Source: Niastella caeni
Lineage (GTDB): Bacteria > Bacteroidota > Bacteroidia > Chitinophagales > Chitinophagaceae
Length of the DNA: 64,000 nucleotides
NCBI RefSeq assembly: GCF_004834005.1
Contig: NZ_STFF01000009.1
Coordinates: forward strand, 1-64,000
Direction of reading: 5' to 3'
Below, piece after piece: positions 51,367 through 60,653 of the stretch (its first letter is position 1; each line of letters starts with the position of its first letter). The position numbers were made by a program, and so were the translations under genes. The notes beneath the pieces are model-generated. The model was not told the origin of the DNA. It worked only from the letters and a program-made list of their open reading frames with translations, and did not search any database.

Positions 51367-53691
51367 TTAAACTAACGCAGGTTGCTCAACCTTCTCCCTT
51401 GCCTGCTGCGCCGCCTGCACCATGTTCTTCAATGCAGCAATGGTCTCCGTCCAGCGACGTGTTTTCAAACCACAATCAGGATTTACCCAAAGGTTTTTAA
51501 CCGGTAACAGGGCCACCGCTTTTTCGAGCAGGTACATCATTTCTTCTACCGTGGGCACCCGTGGTGAATGAATATCGTATACACCGGGCCCTATTTCATT
51601 CGGATATTTAAATCGTGCAAAGGCTTCCAGCAACTCCATTTGCGAACGGCTGGTTTCAATGGTGATCACATCCGCATCCATTTTGGCAATGTGCTCCATG
51701 ATATCATTGAATTCGCTATAGCACATGTGCGTATGGATCTGCGTTTCGTCCTGTACGCCACTGGCAGATAATCGAAATGCTTTCACTGCCCAGTCAAGAT
51801 ACGCAGGTCCATCTTTCTTTCGCAATGGCAACCCTTCGCGAATGGCAGGCTCATCTATTTGTATCACCTTAATGCCGGCTTTCTCCAATGCATTCACTTC
51901 ATCCCTGATGGCCAGCGCAATTTGAAAGGCCGTTTGCCATCTCGGCTGGTCATCACGCACAAACGACCATTGCAAAATAGTTACCGGACCAGTGAGCATG
52001 CCTTTCATTAATTTACTGGTTTGCGCCTGGGCAAAACAACTCCACCGTACTGTCATATCGCTGGTGCGACTCACATCGCCTGCTATCACCGGTGGCTTCA
52101 CACAACGGCTGCCATAACTTTGCACCCATCCATTCTTAGTGAACAAAAAGCCATCGAGCTGTTCACCAAAATATTCCACCATGTCGTTGCGCTCAAACTC
52201 CCCATGCACCAACACATCCAAACCAATTTCTTCCTGAACACGGATAGCATTGATCGTTGCTTCTTCAATTTCTGCTTCGTATTGCTGTTGCGACAGGTCT
52301 CCTTTTTTCAGCCTTGCCCGCAACTGGCGGATGTCCTCTGTTTGTGGGAAAGAACCAATTGTAGTAGTAGGAAACAACGGTAAATTAAACCGTTGCTGTT
52401 GTATGCTTTGTCGAACCGTAAACGCACTGTTTCGGGTTGCATCTGCGTCTTTAATCTCAGCTACACGTTGTTTTACCGCCTTTTTGTGAATTCGGGTAGA
52501 ATTGCGCCGGCTTTCAATAGCCCGTGCATTGATGGTCAGCAGTTCTTTATTACCCGCTTTTATTTGATTTAAAGCGCTTACTTCATCCAGCTTTTGTTTG
52601 GCAAAAGCCATCCAGTTCCTGATCTCGGCATCAATAGCGGTCTCTCCATCAAGGTCAACCGGAGAATGCAGCAATGAGCAGGAAGGCGCCAGCATTACCC
52701 GGTCTTCACCAATAGCTGTAACGGCTTTTTCAATTAAAGCGAGGGACTTGCTAAAATCATTCTTCCAGATATTACGGCCATCAACCACACCTAACGACAA
52801 CGATAATTTCGGTGGCATGGCTTTCAATACGTCGTCAATTTGTTGCGGAGCCCTTACCAGGTCAACATGCAGGGCGCATACCGGCAGGTTAACAGCCAGG
52901 TTGATATTCTCCTGCAAGCCTTCAAAATAAGTAGCTACTAATATTTTCAGGTTGCATTGCTTACGGATCTCTTTATAAGCGTACTGAAATGCCTGTTGTT
53001 GTTTTTCGGTAAGGTCGGTAACCAGGAAGGGCTCATCGAGCTGAACCCAAACGGCGCCGGCTTCTTCCAGCCTTTTCAGCACTTCAATATAAACAGGCAG
53101 CAGTTGTTTCAACAGGTCTATTTTATCGAACTGCTTTTCTTCCTGCCCGTTTTGTTTTTCTTTTCCCAATAACAAATAAGATACAGGCCCGATCAATACG
53201 GGTTTTGGTGTTGTTTCTGTTACGCGTTTGCATTCGTTAAATTCATGAAATAATTTGTCGGAAAGAATGCGGAATTGCTGAGCAGCGGTAAATTCGGGAA
53301 CAATGTAGTGATAGTTGGTATCGAACCATTTGGTCATTTCCATGGCTGTGATATCCAGGCCATGTTGTTGATAGCCCCGGGCCATTGCGAAATACAGATC
53401 GATCTCTGCATTTTCTTTGATGTCGGTTGCCACGGGCGTATAACGGTGTGGTACAGCGCCTAACAACAACGACATATCGAGCACCTGGTCGTAAAAACTG
53501 AAATCGTTACAGGGTATCATGCCGATACCGGCTTCTTTTTGCAATAGCCAGTTTTCTTCCCTGATCTTTTTAGCGGCAAAGAATAATTCGGCCCTGCCGA
53601 TGCTGCCGGCCCAGTATTGTTCACAGGCTTTTTTCAATTGGCGTTGTGCCCCAATACGGGGGAACCCAAGATTGTGTGTTAGCATACGCAT
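51367..53691 (-). CDS. metE: Cobalamin-independent methionine synthase
   Basis: MetE transfers a methyl group from 5-methyltetrahydrofolate triglutamate to homocysteine without B12. The 774-residue protein has the N-terminal folate domain (NLGFPRIGAQRQLKKACEQY) and the C-terminal catalytic domain. Zinc ligands appear in IHTHMCYSEF (His and Cys) and VNPDCGLKTR (Cys). TTTIGSFPQT and VLVHGEFERNDMVEYFGEQL are family signatures. It lies about 150 bases behind a cobalamin riboswitch, so expression should fall when B12 is present. This implies that a B12-dependent MetH also exists in this genome. Confidence 0.96.
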   Translation of the reverse strand: MRMLTHNLGFPRIGAQRQLKKACEQYWAGSIGRAELFFAAKKIREENWLLQKEAGIGMIPCNDFSFYDQVLDMSLLLGAVPHRYTPVATDIKENAEIDLYFAMARGYQQHGLDITAMEMTKWFDTNYHYIVPEFTAAQQFRILSDKLFHEFNECKRVTETTPKPVLIGPVSYLLLGKEKQNGQEEKQFDKIDLLKQLLPVYIEVLKRLEEAGAVWVQLDEPFLVTDLTEKQQQAFQYAYKEIRKQCNLKILVATYFEGLQENINLAVNLPVCALHVDLVRAPQQIDDVLKAMPPKLSLSLGVVDGRNIWKNDFSKSLALIEKAVTAIGEDRVMLAPSCSLLHSPVDLDGETAIDAEIRNWMAFAKQKLDEVSALNQIKAGNKELLTINARAIESRRNSTRIHKKAVKQRVAEIKDADATRNSAFTVRQSIQQQRFNLPLFPTTTIGSFPQTEDIRQLRARLKKGDLSQQQYEAEIEEATINAIRVQEEIGLDVLVHGEFERNDMVEYFGEQLDGFLFTKNGWVQSYGSRCVKPPVIAGDVSRTSDMTVRWSCFAQAQTSKLMKGMLTGPVTILQWSFVRDDQPRWQTAFQIALAIRDEVNALEKAGIKVIQIDEPAIREGLPLRKKDGPAYLDWAVKAFRLSASGVQDETQIHTHMCYSEFNDIMEHIAKMDADVITIETSRSQMELLEAFARFKYPNEIGPGVYDIHSPRVPTVEEMMYLLEKAVALLPVKNLWVNPDCGLKTRRWTETIAALKNMVQAAQQAREKVEQPALV

Positions 53692-53844
53692 AAAACATTT
53701 AGTGAAACATTAATGAAATTATTAATGTCTTTACGTTTAATGTGTATGCTTTCGTGATAAAGTGTTAGAGAGAAACAGTTACTAAGTGAGGTGATTTAAC
53801 TGCTCCTGACTGCTGCTTTTAAACCGCGAAAGCATTCGTCTCAA

Positions 53845-54039
53845 TTTTCAGGCAAGTATCCTGGCTTATTGTTTTGCTGCATGCCTTCCCATACCATTGA
53901 GGCCTGATACAGTGGCTTATTATGCAGCGCTGTGAGGTGTTATCCCTCACTACAACATACAGTTGCGCGACAGCCCGTGATTCACACACGGTTCCTTTTT
54001 AATCCCGTCTCGGCTTAGCCGAGATCGGAAACCTGAAAA
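53845..54039 (-). promoter_or_regulatory. Cobalamin riboswitch upstream of metE
   Basis: On the minus strand, GGAACCGTGTGTGAATCACG, then GGCTGTCGCGCAACTGT matches the B12 element core, followed by AAGCCACTG and GGGAAGGC and ending in GCCAGGATACTTGCC. The outer stem pairs TTTTCAGG (54039-54032) with CCTGAAAA (53852-53845). It lies about 150 bases before metE. A -7 box TATATTTG (54075-54068) starts the transcript about 30 bases upstream. Ligand binding is expected to lower metE expression. Confidence 0.9.
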
Positions 54040-54067
54040 CAAGGTGTTAAAGTAAAGAACTGAGCAG

Positions 54068-54075
54068 CAAATATA
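54068..54075 (-). promoter_or_regulatory. -7 promoter box for the metE riboswitch
   Basis: TATATTTG on the minus strand matches TAnnTTTG exactly. The -33 region is not well defined. Transcription would start about 20 bases before the first riboswitch stem. Confidence 0.5.
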
Positions 54076-54076
54076 A

Positions 54077-54120
54077 TGATTTGGAGATTTCGCGATTGCG
54101 GGATTTTGGGATTTGCTAAA
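54077..54120. repeat. GGATTT/GAGATTT word array
   Basis: GATTTGGAGATTTCGCGATT followed by GCGGGATTTTGGGATTTGC belongs to the word family at 10580-10640 and 45749-45800. Confidence 0.45.
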
Positions 54121-54205
54121 ATTAAAAGGGTAAGCCTCTCTGTAAGAAAGGCCCACCCTATTATATAAATCTAAAAATCCCCAAATCTCTAAATCAGAAA
54201 TTCTT

Positions 54206-56566
54206 CTACGCGCTGCAGGTAACACAACCGTCTTCCATGCTGCAGGTGCCGCCATTGAGGCCATCATCGGCCGACTTGGGTACCACTGGTTCCATTTCAC
54301 GGCTGCCTTGCTTTTCAACAGTGAACTGAACAGCCTGCGCCGCAGCCTGTGTACGCAGATAATACATCCCTGTTTTCAACCCTTGCTTCCATGCATAGAA
54401 GTGCATTGAGGTAAGCTTGGCAACAGTTGGGTTATCTACAAACAGGTTGAGCGATTGCGACTGGCAGATATAAGCGCCGCGATCAGCCGCCATATCAATC
54501 AGGTGACGTTGCTTTATTTCCCATACAGTTTTATACAACGCTTTTATTTCGGCCGGAATTTCATTGATCTGCTGAATAGATCCGTTGGCAGCGATGATCT
54601 TATTCTTCATGGTATCATTCCAAAGTCCCAGTTGTACCAGGTCTTTCAGCAGGTGTTTATTTACAATGATGAATTCCCCACTCAATACCCGGCGCACATA
54701 AATATTAGAGGTATACGGTTCAAAACATTCGTTGTTCCCCAAAATTTGTGAAGTAGAAGCCGTAGGCATAGGCGCTACCAGCAATGAATTGCGAACACCA
54801 TGCTCCATCACTTCTTTACGCAATGCATCCCAGTCATGACGGTTAGAAGGTTGCACATCCCACAGATCGAACTGGAACTGTCCTTTTGATAACGGTGAAC
54901 CGGCAAAGGTTTCATAAGCGCCCTGCTCTTTTGCCATGTCTTTGCTGGCCGTCATAGCCGCAAAATAGATAGTCTCAAATATGTTTTTATTCAACACTTT
55001 TGCCAGGTCGCTTTCAAAAGGCAAACGCAGTAAGATAAATACATCCGCCAATCCTTGCACACCTAATCCAATTGGGCGGTGACGCAGGTTAGAACGTTTT
55101 GCTTCCTCGATCGGATAGTAGTTGTTATCGATAATGCGATTGAGGTTGCGCGTTACCTGGTAAGTTACTTCGTATAATTTATTGAAATCGAATTTTCCTT
55201 CATTTACAAAGCGGGGCAATGCCAGCGATGCCAGGTTACAAACAGCTACTTCATCGGCACTGGTAAACTCCAGGATCTCCGTACACAGGTTGCTGCTTCT
55301 GATAGTACCCAGGTTCTGCTGGTTGCTTTTGCGATTGGCCGCATCTTTATACAGCATGTAAGGGGTGCCGGTTTCTATCTGTGCTTCCAGAATGGCAAAC
55401 CACAACTCCTGAGCTTTGATCACTTTGCGTGCCCGGCCTTCTTCTTCATAACGATGGTACAGCGCTTCAAACTCGTCGCCAAATGTATCTCCTAAACCTG
55501 GGGCCTCATTCGGGCAAAACAGGCTCCAGTCTCCATTTTGTTCTACCCGCTTCATGAACAGATCAGAGATCCACAAAGCATAGAACAGGTCTCTTGCACG
55601 CAGCTCTTCCTTACCATGGTTCTTACGCAGGTCTAAAAAGCTTTCGATATCAGCATGCCAGGGTTCCAGGTAAATGGCAAAGGCGCCTTTGCGCTTTCCA
55701 CCCCCCTGATCAACATAACGAGCCGTATCATTAAATACGCGCAGCATGGGAATGATACCATTGCTGGTTCCATTGGTACCGCCGATATAGCTACCGGTAG
55801 CGCGTACGTTGTGAATTGATAAACCAATTCCACCGGCGCTTTGTGAGATCTTTGCCGTTTGCTTCAACGTATCGTAAATACCATCGATGCTATCGTCTTT
55901 CATGGTCAGCAAAAAGCAGGATGACATTTGCGGCTTGGGCGTACCGGCATTGAACAAGGTAGGCGTAGCATGGGTGAACCAACGCTCGCTCATTAAGTTG
56001 TACGTTTTGATGGCGCTTTCAACATCTTCTTTATGTATGCCGATGGCCACGCGCATAAACATATGCTGAGGACGCTCAGATACTTTACCGTCGATACGCA
56101 ACAGGTATGATTTCTCCAATGTTTTAAACCCGAAATAATCAAACCCAAAGTCACGGTCATAAATGATCGAGCTATCCAGTAACTCGGCATTGGCTTCAAT
56201 GATCTCCATTACATCATCAGCCACCAACGGCATTCTGCGACCGGTAGCTGAATCAGTATATTGATGCAGTTTGCGCATCGTTTCGGAAAATGATTTCTCT
56301 GTATTCTTATGCAGGTTGCTTACTGCAATGCGTGAAGCCAGCAACGCATAGTCGGGATGTTTGGTTGTTAATGAAGCCGCTGTTTCTGCAGCCAGGTTAT
56401 CCAGTTCGCTGGTGGTAACCCCATCATAAATACCTTCAATCACTTTCTTCGTTACTTCAATCACATCAACCAGCTGACTCAACCCATACGACAGCTTCTG
56501 AATACGAGCCGTGATCTTGTCGAACTTTACCGTTTCTTTTTTCCCGTTCCTTTTAATTACGTTCAT
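54206..56566 (-). CDS. nrdA: Class Ia ribonucleotide reductase alpha subunit, eukaryote-like
   Basis: NrdA reduces ribonucleoside diphosphates to deoxyribonucleotides. The 786-residue protein has the N-terminal ATP cone (MNVIKRNGKKETVKFDKITA), SSCFLLTMKDDSIDGIYDT with the first active-site Cys, SNLCTEILEF with the radical-site Cys, AVCNLASLALPRF with the partner Cys, and ASTSQILGNNECFEPYTSNI. The C-terminal tail has three Cys (CSMEDGCVTCSA) for reactivation. The sequence resembles animal and yeast R1 more than E. coli NrdA. The gene follows nrdB by 78 bases on the same transcript and shares its cobalamin riboswitch. Confidence 0.96.
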   Translation of the reverse strand: MNVIKRNGKKETVKFDKITARIQKLSYGLSQLVDVIEVTKKVIEGIYDGVTTSELDNLAAETAASLTTKHPDYALLASRIAVSNLHKNTEKSFSETMRKLHQYTDSATGRRMPLVADDVMEIIEANAELLDSSIIYDRDFGFDYFGFKTLEKSYLLRIDGKVSERPQHMFMRVAIGIHKEDVESAIKTYNLMSERWFTHATPTLFNAGTPKPQMSSCFLLTMKDDSIDGIYDTLKQTAKISQSAGGIGLSIHNVRATGSYIGGTNGTSNGIIPMLRVFNDTARYVDQGGGKRKGAFAIYLEPWHADIESFLDLRKNHGKEELRARDLFYALWISDLFMKRVEQNGDWSLFCPNEAPGLGDTFGDEFEALYHRYEEEGRARKVIKAQELWFAILEAQIETGTPYMLYKDAANRKSNQQNLGTIRSSNLCTEILEFTSADEVAVCNLASLALPRFVNEGKFDFNKLYEVTYQVTRNLNRIIDNNYYPIEEAKRSNLRHRPIGLGVQGLADVFILLRLPFESDLAKVLNKNIFETIYFAAMTASKDMAKEQGAYETFAGSPLSKGQFQFDLWDVQPSNRHDWDALRKEVMEHGVRNSLLVAPMPTASTSQILGNNECFEPYTSNIYVRRVLSGEFIIVNKHLLKDLVQLGLWNDTMKNKIIAANGSIQQINEIPAEIKALYKTVWEIKQRHLIDMAADRGAYICQSQSLNLFVDNPTVAKLTSMHFYAWKQGLKTGMYYLRTQAAAQAVQFTVEKQGSREMEPVVPKSADDGLNGGTCSMEDGCVTCSA

Positions 56567-56644
56567 GCTATAGAGTTTATGTTGCTATCAAATATTATTT
56601 CTGATCTCGGAATGTTGGATTTTAAGAATTGGCTTTTCTGATAT

Positions 56645-57616
56645 TTAGAAATCTTCGTCCAGTGAAAACTGTTGCGATTCTTTACTATTCATTACGCCCG
56701 CTTTACGATAGTCGCCCACCCGCTTTTCAAAGAAGTTGGTCTTACCTTGCAGTGAGATCATTTCCATAAAATCGAACGGGTTGGTTGCATTGAACATTTT
56801 TGGATATCCTAATTCACTCAACCATCTGTCGGCAACAAATTCAATATACTGTTGCATTAACCGGGCGTTCATACCTATGAGGTCAACCGGCAGGGCTTCG
56901 GTGATAAATTCTTTTTCAATACGTACGGCATCGCCGATAATGCTGTAAACATCTTCCTGCGACATTTTGTTGCTGAGCATGCTGTACAACAAGCAGGCAA
57001 ACTCACAATGCAAACCTTCGTCACGGCTTATCAGTTCATTACTGAAAGTAAGCCCGGGCATCAACCCTCTTTTCTTCAACCAGAAAATAGAACAGAAGCT
57101 GCCACTGAAAAAGATGCCTTCTACTGCGGCAAAGGCCACCAGGCGTTCGGCAAAATTGCCCTGCTCGATCCAACGCAACGCCCACTCTGCTTTTTTCTTT
57201 ACGGCAGGCACCGTATCAATAGCATGGAACAACCTGTCTTTTTCGTTTACATCTTTTATATAAGTGTCTATCAATAATGCATACGTCTCGGAGTGAATAT
57301 TCTCCATCATGATCTGAAAACCATAAAAGCAACGGGCTTCAGGCAATTGCACTTCGCTCATAAAATTCACGGCCAGGTTTTCATTAACGATGCCGTCGCT
57401 GGCAGCAAAGAAGGCCAACACGTGTGAAATAAAATGGCGCTCGCCATCATTGAGGCAGGCCCAGTCTTTCAGATCACCGCTCAAATCAATTTCCTCAGCG
57501 GTCCAGAAGCTGGCCTCATGCTTCTTATACATTTCCCATATACTTGGGTATTTGATTGGAAGAATAACGAAACGGTCTTTGTTTTCCTGTAGCAACACTT
57601 CATTTTCGTACTGCAT
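56645..57616 (-). CDS. nrdB: Class Ia ribonucleotide reductase beta subunit, eukaryote-like
   Basis: NrdB supplies the tyrosyl radical through a dinuclear metal centre. The 323-residue protein has the helix with FYGFQIMMENIHSETYALLI (metal ligands Glu and His, with radical Tyr region at ARCFYG), VEGIFFSGSFCSIFWLKKRG, and SRDEGLHCEFACLLYSM with the second Glu/His pair. The C-terminal FSLDEDF resembles the R1-binding tail of eukaryotic R2 proteins (ending in LDADF). Most of the sequence is closer to mouse R2 than to E. coli NrdB. It is the first gene after the riboswitch, so it is the gene that the riboswitch most directly controls. Confidence 0.96.
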   Translation of the reverse strand: MQYENEVLLQENKDRFVILPIKYPSIWEMYKKHEASFWTAEEIDLSGDLKDWACLNDGERHFISHVLAFFAASDGIVNENLAVNFMSEVQLPEARCFYGFQIMMENIHSETYALLIDTYIKDVNEKDRLFHAIDTVPAVKKKAEWALRWIEQGNFAERLVAFAAVEGIFFSGSFCSIFWLKKRGLMPGLTFSNELISRDEGLHCEFACLLYSMLSNKMSQEDVYSIIGDAVRIEKEFITEALPVDLIGMNARLMQQYIEFVADRWLSELGYPKMFNATNPFDFMEMISLQGKTNFFEKRVGDYRKAGVMNSKESQQFSLDEDF

Positions 57617-57738
57617 GATAAATGGTTAGAATGTTAAAAATGCGGCACGACAACAGATAGCAACTCCCATACTTCGCGTAAAATAAAGTGAAGCATTAAT
57701 CATTTGCCGGTACCTTATCGGGAAAGTTCCAAACGTCC

Positions 57739-57978
57739 TTTGTTAACGGCAGGTCTCCTGGCTTGTTGATTTGCTGAACACCTTCCCACCGATGTGGCTT
57801 TCACCGGTCATCGGCAGTGGTCATTTGTAAGATCAGCTTAGTGAGTGGCCCCGAATATATTCGGAAACTTCAACCTCCATTCACCCAACTTACAGTTGCC
57901 CGTCAGCCCGTGATTTTCACACGGTTCCCTTTTAAGCCGGCTGATTGGTATGATTTTGTCAGCCGACACCGTAACAAA
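57739..57978 (-). promoter_or_regulatory. Cobalamin riboswitch upstream of nrdB-nrdA
   Basis: On the minus strand, GGGAACCGTGTGAAAATCACG, given as GGGAACCGTGTG and AAAATCACGGGCTGACGGGC, matches the B12 element. GCCACATCGG and GGGAAGGTG follow, and GCCAGGAGACCTGCC ends it. The outer stem pairs TTTGTTACGG (57978-57969) with CCGTTAACAAA (57749-57739), one bulge. It lies 120 bases before nrdB. A cobalamin-controlled class I reductase implies a B12-dependent class II enzyme elsewhere in the genome. Confidence 0.88.
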
Positions 57979-57997
57979 TTATTTGTAAGAACCCGTA

Positions 57998-58005
57998 CGA
58001 AAGTA
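57998..58005 (-). promoter_or_regulatory. Candidate -7 box for the nrdB riboswitch
   Basis: TACTTTCG on the minus strand is one base from TAnnTTTG. It lies 20 bases upstream of the first riboswitch stem, as in the metE leader. The rest of the gap to the carboxypeptidase gene (58006-58268) is AT-rich, with no gene seen. Confidence 0.35.
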
Positions 58006-58268
58006 GCAGTCCTGCGAAATAATTTATAAAACAGTTTTTCACAGGTGTTAATAGATTTTACGCCAATGTTAAATGTATTTCAATTAAGGCCATATCCTTT
58101 ATGAAAAAACGCTGTACAATCAATGGAAAAAGAGATAGTTACAAACAATTGACCTAAGTATGTTGTATTTATATATACTGTTATTGCGGTTACTTTGTTG
58201 GTGGTTTTTGGGTATGATATAATTTTACCGACTTTCGCAACCTGTAATTAATAATAAATTTATTCGGT

Positions 58269-59777
58269 ATGACAAATACAGCTACGAAACCCCTGTATGA
58301 GGAATATATTAAAGGGATGCAAACGATTGCCGATTTACGATATGCCGCCGCCGTATTACAGTGGGACCAGGAAACTTATCTTCCACCGAAAGGCGCACCG
58401 GTTCGTGGGCAGCAAATTGCCACCCTTTCTGAAATTGCGCATAAATTTTTCACCGATGATAAGCTGGGCGGGCTTTTACAGGAATTGTTAGCTGGTAATA
58501 ATTTGTCGGCCGAAGAAAAAAGAAATGTAGAGCTTACCTGGCAGGATTATTCCAAACAAAAAAAATTCCCTTCCTCTTTTGTACGCAAACTGGCTGAAGC
58601 GGTGAACAAAAGTTTTCATAGCTGGATGGAAGCCCGAAAAGCCAATGATTTTTCCGTTTTTGCCGATGACCTGGCCCGGCTGATAGAATTAAAAAAACAG
58701 GAAGCCGATATGCTGGGGTACGAACAGCATCCTTACAATGCATTGCTTGATGACCACGACAAAGGCGCAACGGTTCAATTGCTCGATGGTGTGTTTACCG
58801 CTATTCAACAACCCCTGAAAGACCTGTTGGGAAAAATTGCCGCGCAACCACCGGCTGATGACAGTTTTTTACGCCAGCACTTCGATAAAGAAAAACAATG
58901 GCAGTTTGGTTTGCAGGTAGTGAAAGAACTGGGCTATGATATGGAGGCCGGCCGCCAGGATATTTCTGAACATCCTTTTACCACCAACTTCAATAGCCAG
59001 GATGTACGCATTACCACCCGCATCGATGAAAATGATCTGAGTAATATGGTGTGGAGTTGTATCCACGAAGCGGGTCATGCGTTATATGAGCAGGGATTAC
59101 CGTTGGGAGAATATGGTTTGCCACTGGGAGAACCCGCGTCCTACACTATTCATGAGTCACAATCGCGCTTATGGGAAAACCATGTTGGCCGCAGCCGGGC
59201 ATTTTGCGAACGCTGGCTGCCGGTGTTGCAGCAATACTTCCCGCAACAATTGGGGAAGGTTTCCGTAGAACAATTCTACAAAGGCATTAATAAGGTACAA
59301 CCTTCGCTTATTCGAACAGAAGCAGACGAGCTTACCTATCATTTTCACATCAAGATCCGGTACGAACTGGAAAAATTGTTGATTGAAGGGTCGATGGGCG
59401 TAAAGGACATTCCCGGGTACTGGAACGACCAATACCGGCAATTGATGGGGGTTCAGGTTCCCAGCGATAAGCAGGGTTGCCTGCAAGACGTGCACTGGAG
59501 CCACGGAAGTTTCGGCTATTTCCCCACCTATAGTTTGGGGAGTTTTTATGCCGCCCAATTCTACTCCTATGCAAATCAGTCGGTTACAAATTTAGAAGGG
59601 CAAATAAAACTAGGAAATACAGCACCTTTGTTGCAGTGGCTGCGTAATACAATACACCAGCAGGGAAGGCGTTTTACTAGTGAGCAGTTGTGCAAAGATA
59701 TATACGGGGAAACCCTGAATATTGAATATTTTACAGGCTATTTACTTGACAAATACAAGGATATTTACAAATTTTAA
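58269..59777 (+). CDS. M32 family metallocarboxypeptidase
   Basis: The enzyme removes C-terminal residues from peptides (thermostable carboxypeptidase 1/Taq family). The 502-residue protein has the zinc site HEAGHALYEQGLPL (about residues 266-279), with the third ligand Glu in ESQSRLWENHVGRSRAFCER. HPF, DVRITTR and GIRTEADELTYHFHI-like sequences are typical of the family. There is no signal peptide, so it is cytoplasmic. It is monocistronic or leads the small lipoprotein gene 28 bases downstream. The ATG at 58269 is the only fitting start. Confidence 0.94.
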   Translation: MTNTATKPLYEEYIKGMQTIADLRYAAAVLQWDQETYLPPKGAPVRGQQIATLSEIAHKFFTDDKLGGLLQELLAGNNLSAEEKRNVELTWQDYSKQKKFPSSFVRKLAEAVNKSFHSWMEARKANDFSVFADDLARLIELKKQEADMLGYEQHPYNALLDDHDKGATVQLLDGVFTAIQQPLKDLLGKIAAQPPADDSFLRQHFDKEKQWQFGLQVVKELGYDMEAGRQDISEHPFTTNFNSQDVRITTRIDENDLSNMVWSCIHEAGHALYEQGLPLGEYGLPLGEPASYTIHESQSRLWENHVGRSRAFCERWLPVLQQYFPQQLGKVSVEQFYKGINKVQPSLIRTEADELTYHFHIKIRYELEKLLIEGSMGVKDIPGYWNDQYRQLMGVQVPSDKQGCLQDVHWSHGSFGYFPTYSLGSFYAAQFYSYANQSVTNLEGQIKLGNTAPLLQWLRNTIHQQGRRFTSEQLCKDIYGETLNIEYFTGYLLDKYKDIYKF

Positions 59778-59804
59778 TATTTGAAACCAGGCCTGGCCTG
59801 AACT

Positions 59805-60230
59805 ATGAAGAAACTAATACCTCTGATCGTGACAGGGTGCTTAGCCCTGTTTATATCCATGTCGTGTAAGAAGGCTGTTGAAAAGAAGGCACAGGACATG
59901 ATAATGGATGCCATTACCAATGGGGAATGGTTCGTAGAGCAGTACTTTGAAGGCAATAATAATATTTCAAATCAGTTTCTAAACTATTATTTCAAATTTA
60001 ATTCAAACGGAACTGTAACAGGTACCATAAGCAGCACTACTACTAATGGGACCTGGGTGGGGAACCCTTCTGACTATACCATTACCTCAGAATTTCCTTC
60101 GGCCGGCGATCCGCTGAAAAAGCTGAACGGGGTGTGGAAGATCAAAGACAGTTACTGGGATTTTGTAAAAGCAGAAATGATAACATCCACTGGAACCAAC
60201 GTGCTAATGTTGCGAAAAAAACAAAACTGA
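59805..60230 (+). CDS. Lipocalin-like lipoprotein
   Basis: The 141-residue protein has a lipoprotein signal, MKKLIPLIVTGCLALFISMS then Cys (lipobox SMSC). The mature part has the pattern of short lipocalin-like proteins common in Bacteroidota: GEWFVEQYFEG near the start, YYFKFNSNGTVTGT, then a C-terminal WDFVKAEMI and MLRKKQN. It probably sits in the outer or inner membrane facing the periplasm. Ligand unknown. It is 28 bases from the carboxypeptidase gene, so the two may be co-transcribed. Confidence 0.78.
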   Translation: MKKLIPLIVTGCLALFISMSCKKAVEKKAQDMIMDAITNGEWFVEQYFEGNNNISNQFLNYYFKFNSNGTVTGTISSTTTNGTWVGNPSDYTITSEFPSAGDPLKKLNGVWKIKDSYWDFVKAEMITSTGTNVLMLRKKQN

Positions 60231-60653
60231 AACAACTATATCCCAACGAAGCGCATATATTTTTCGTATAAATAAGTTGACACAACCAGGTTTTAATAAA
60301 CCTACACCCCATCCTTGTAACCGACACAACTTATCAACGGATAAGCTTCTTCCCTGAATATCCTATTTAATACATCCAACTACAATCCGATACCCCGCGA
60401 TTAACGCATTGCCCAACAACTGGTTAAGAACTGATCATTTGCGCATGTAAAGCCATACAGCTACATTATATTTTACAGGTATAGAATATAATCTGGCGGG
60501 AACAAGGTTTGCATGGTAATCGATCATTCTGTGCGAGAGGGGCGTTTACGGCCTATAAACCATAAAACAGTTTTGCACTTGAGTAAATTTGTACTAGCAC
60601 CTTGTGGTAACCGGATGCGCTTACCGGTTCGGTTTTCCAGGGGAAACCGGCGA
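60231..60653. other. Intergenic region before the PKD protein gene
   Basis: There is no coding frame with signal or domain. TAAATTTG at 60584-60591 matches the -7 box and would start transcription about 25 bases before an in-frame ATG at 60615. No other repeat or hairpin stands out. Confidence 0.5.
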
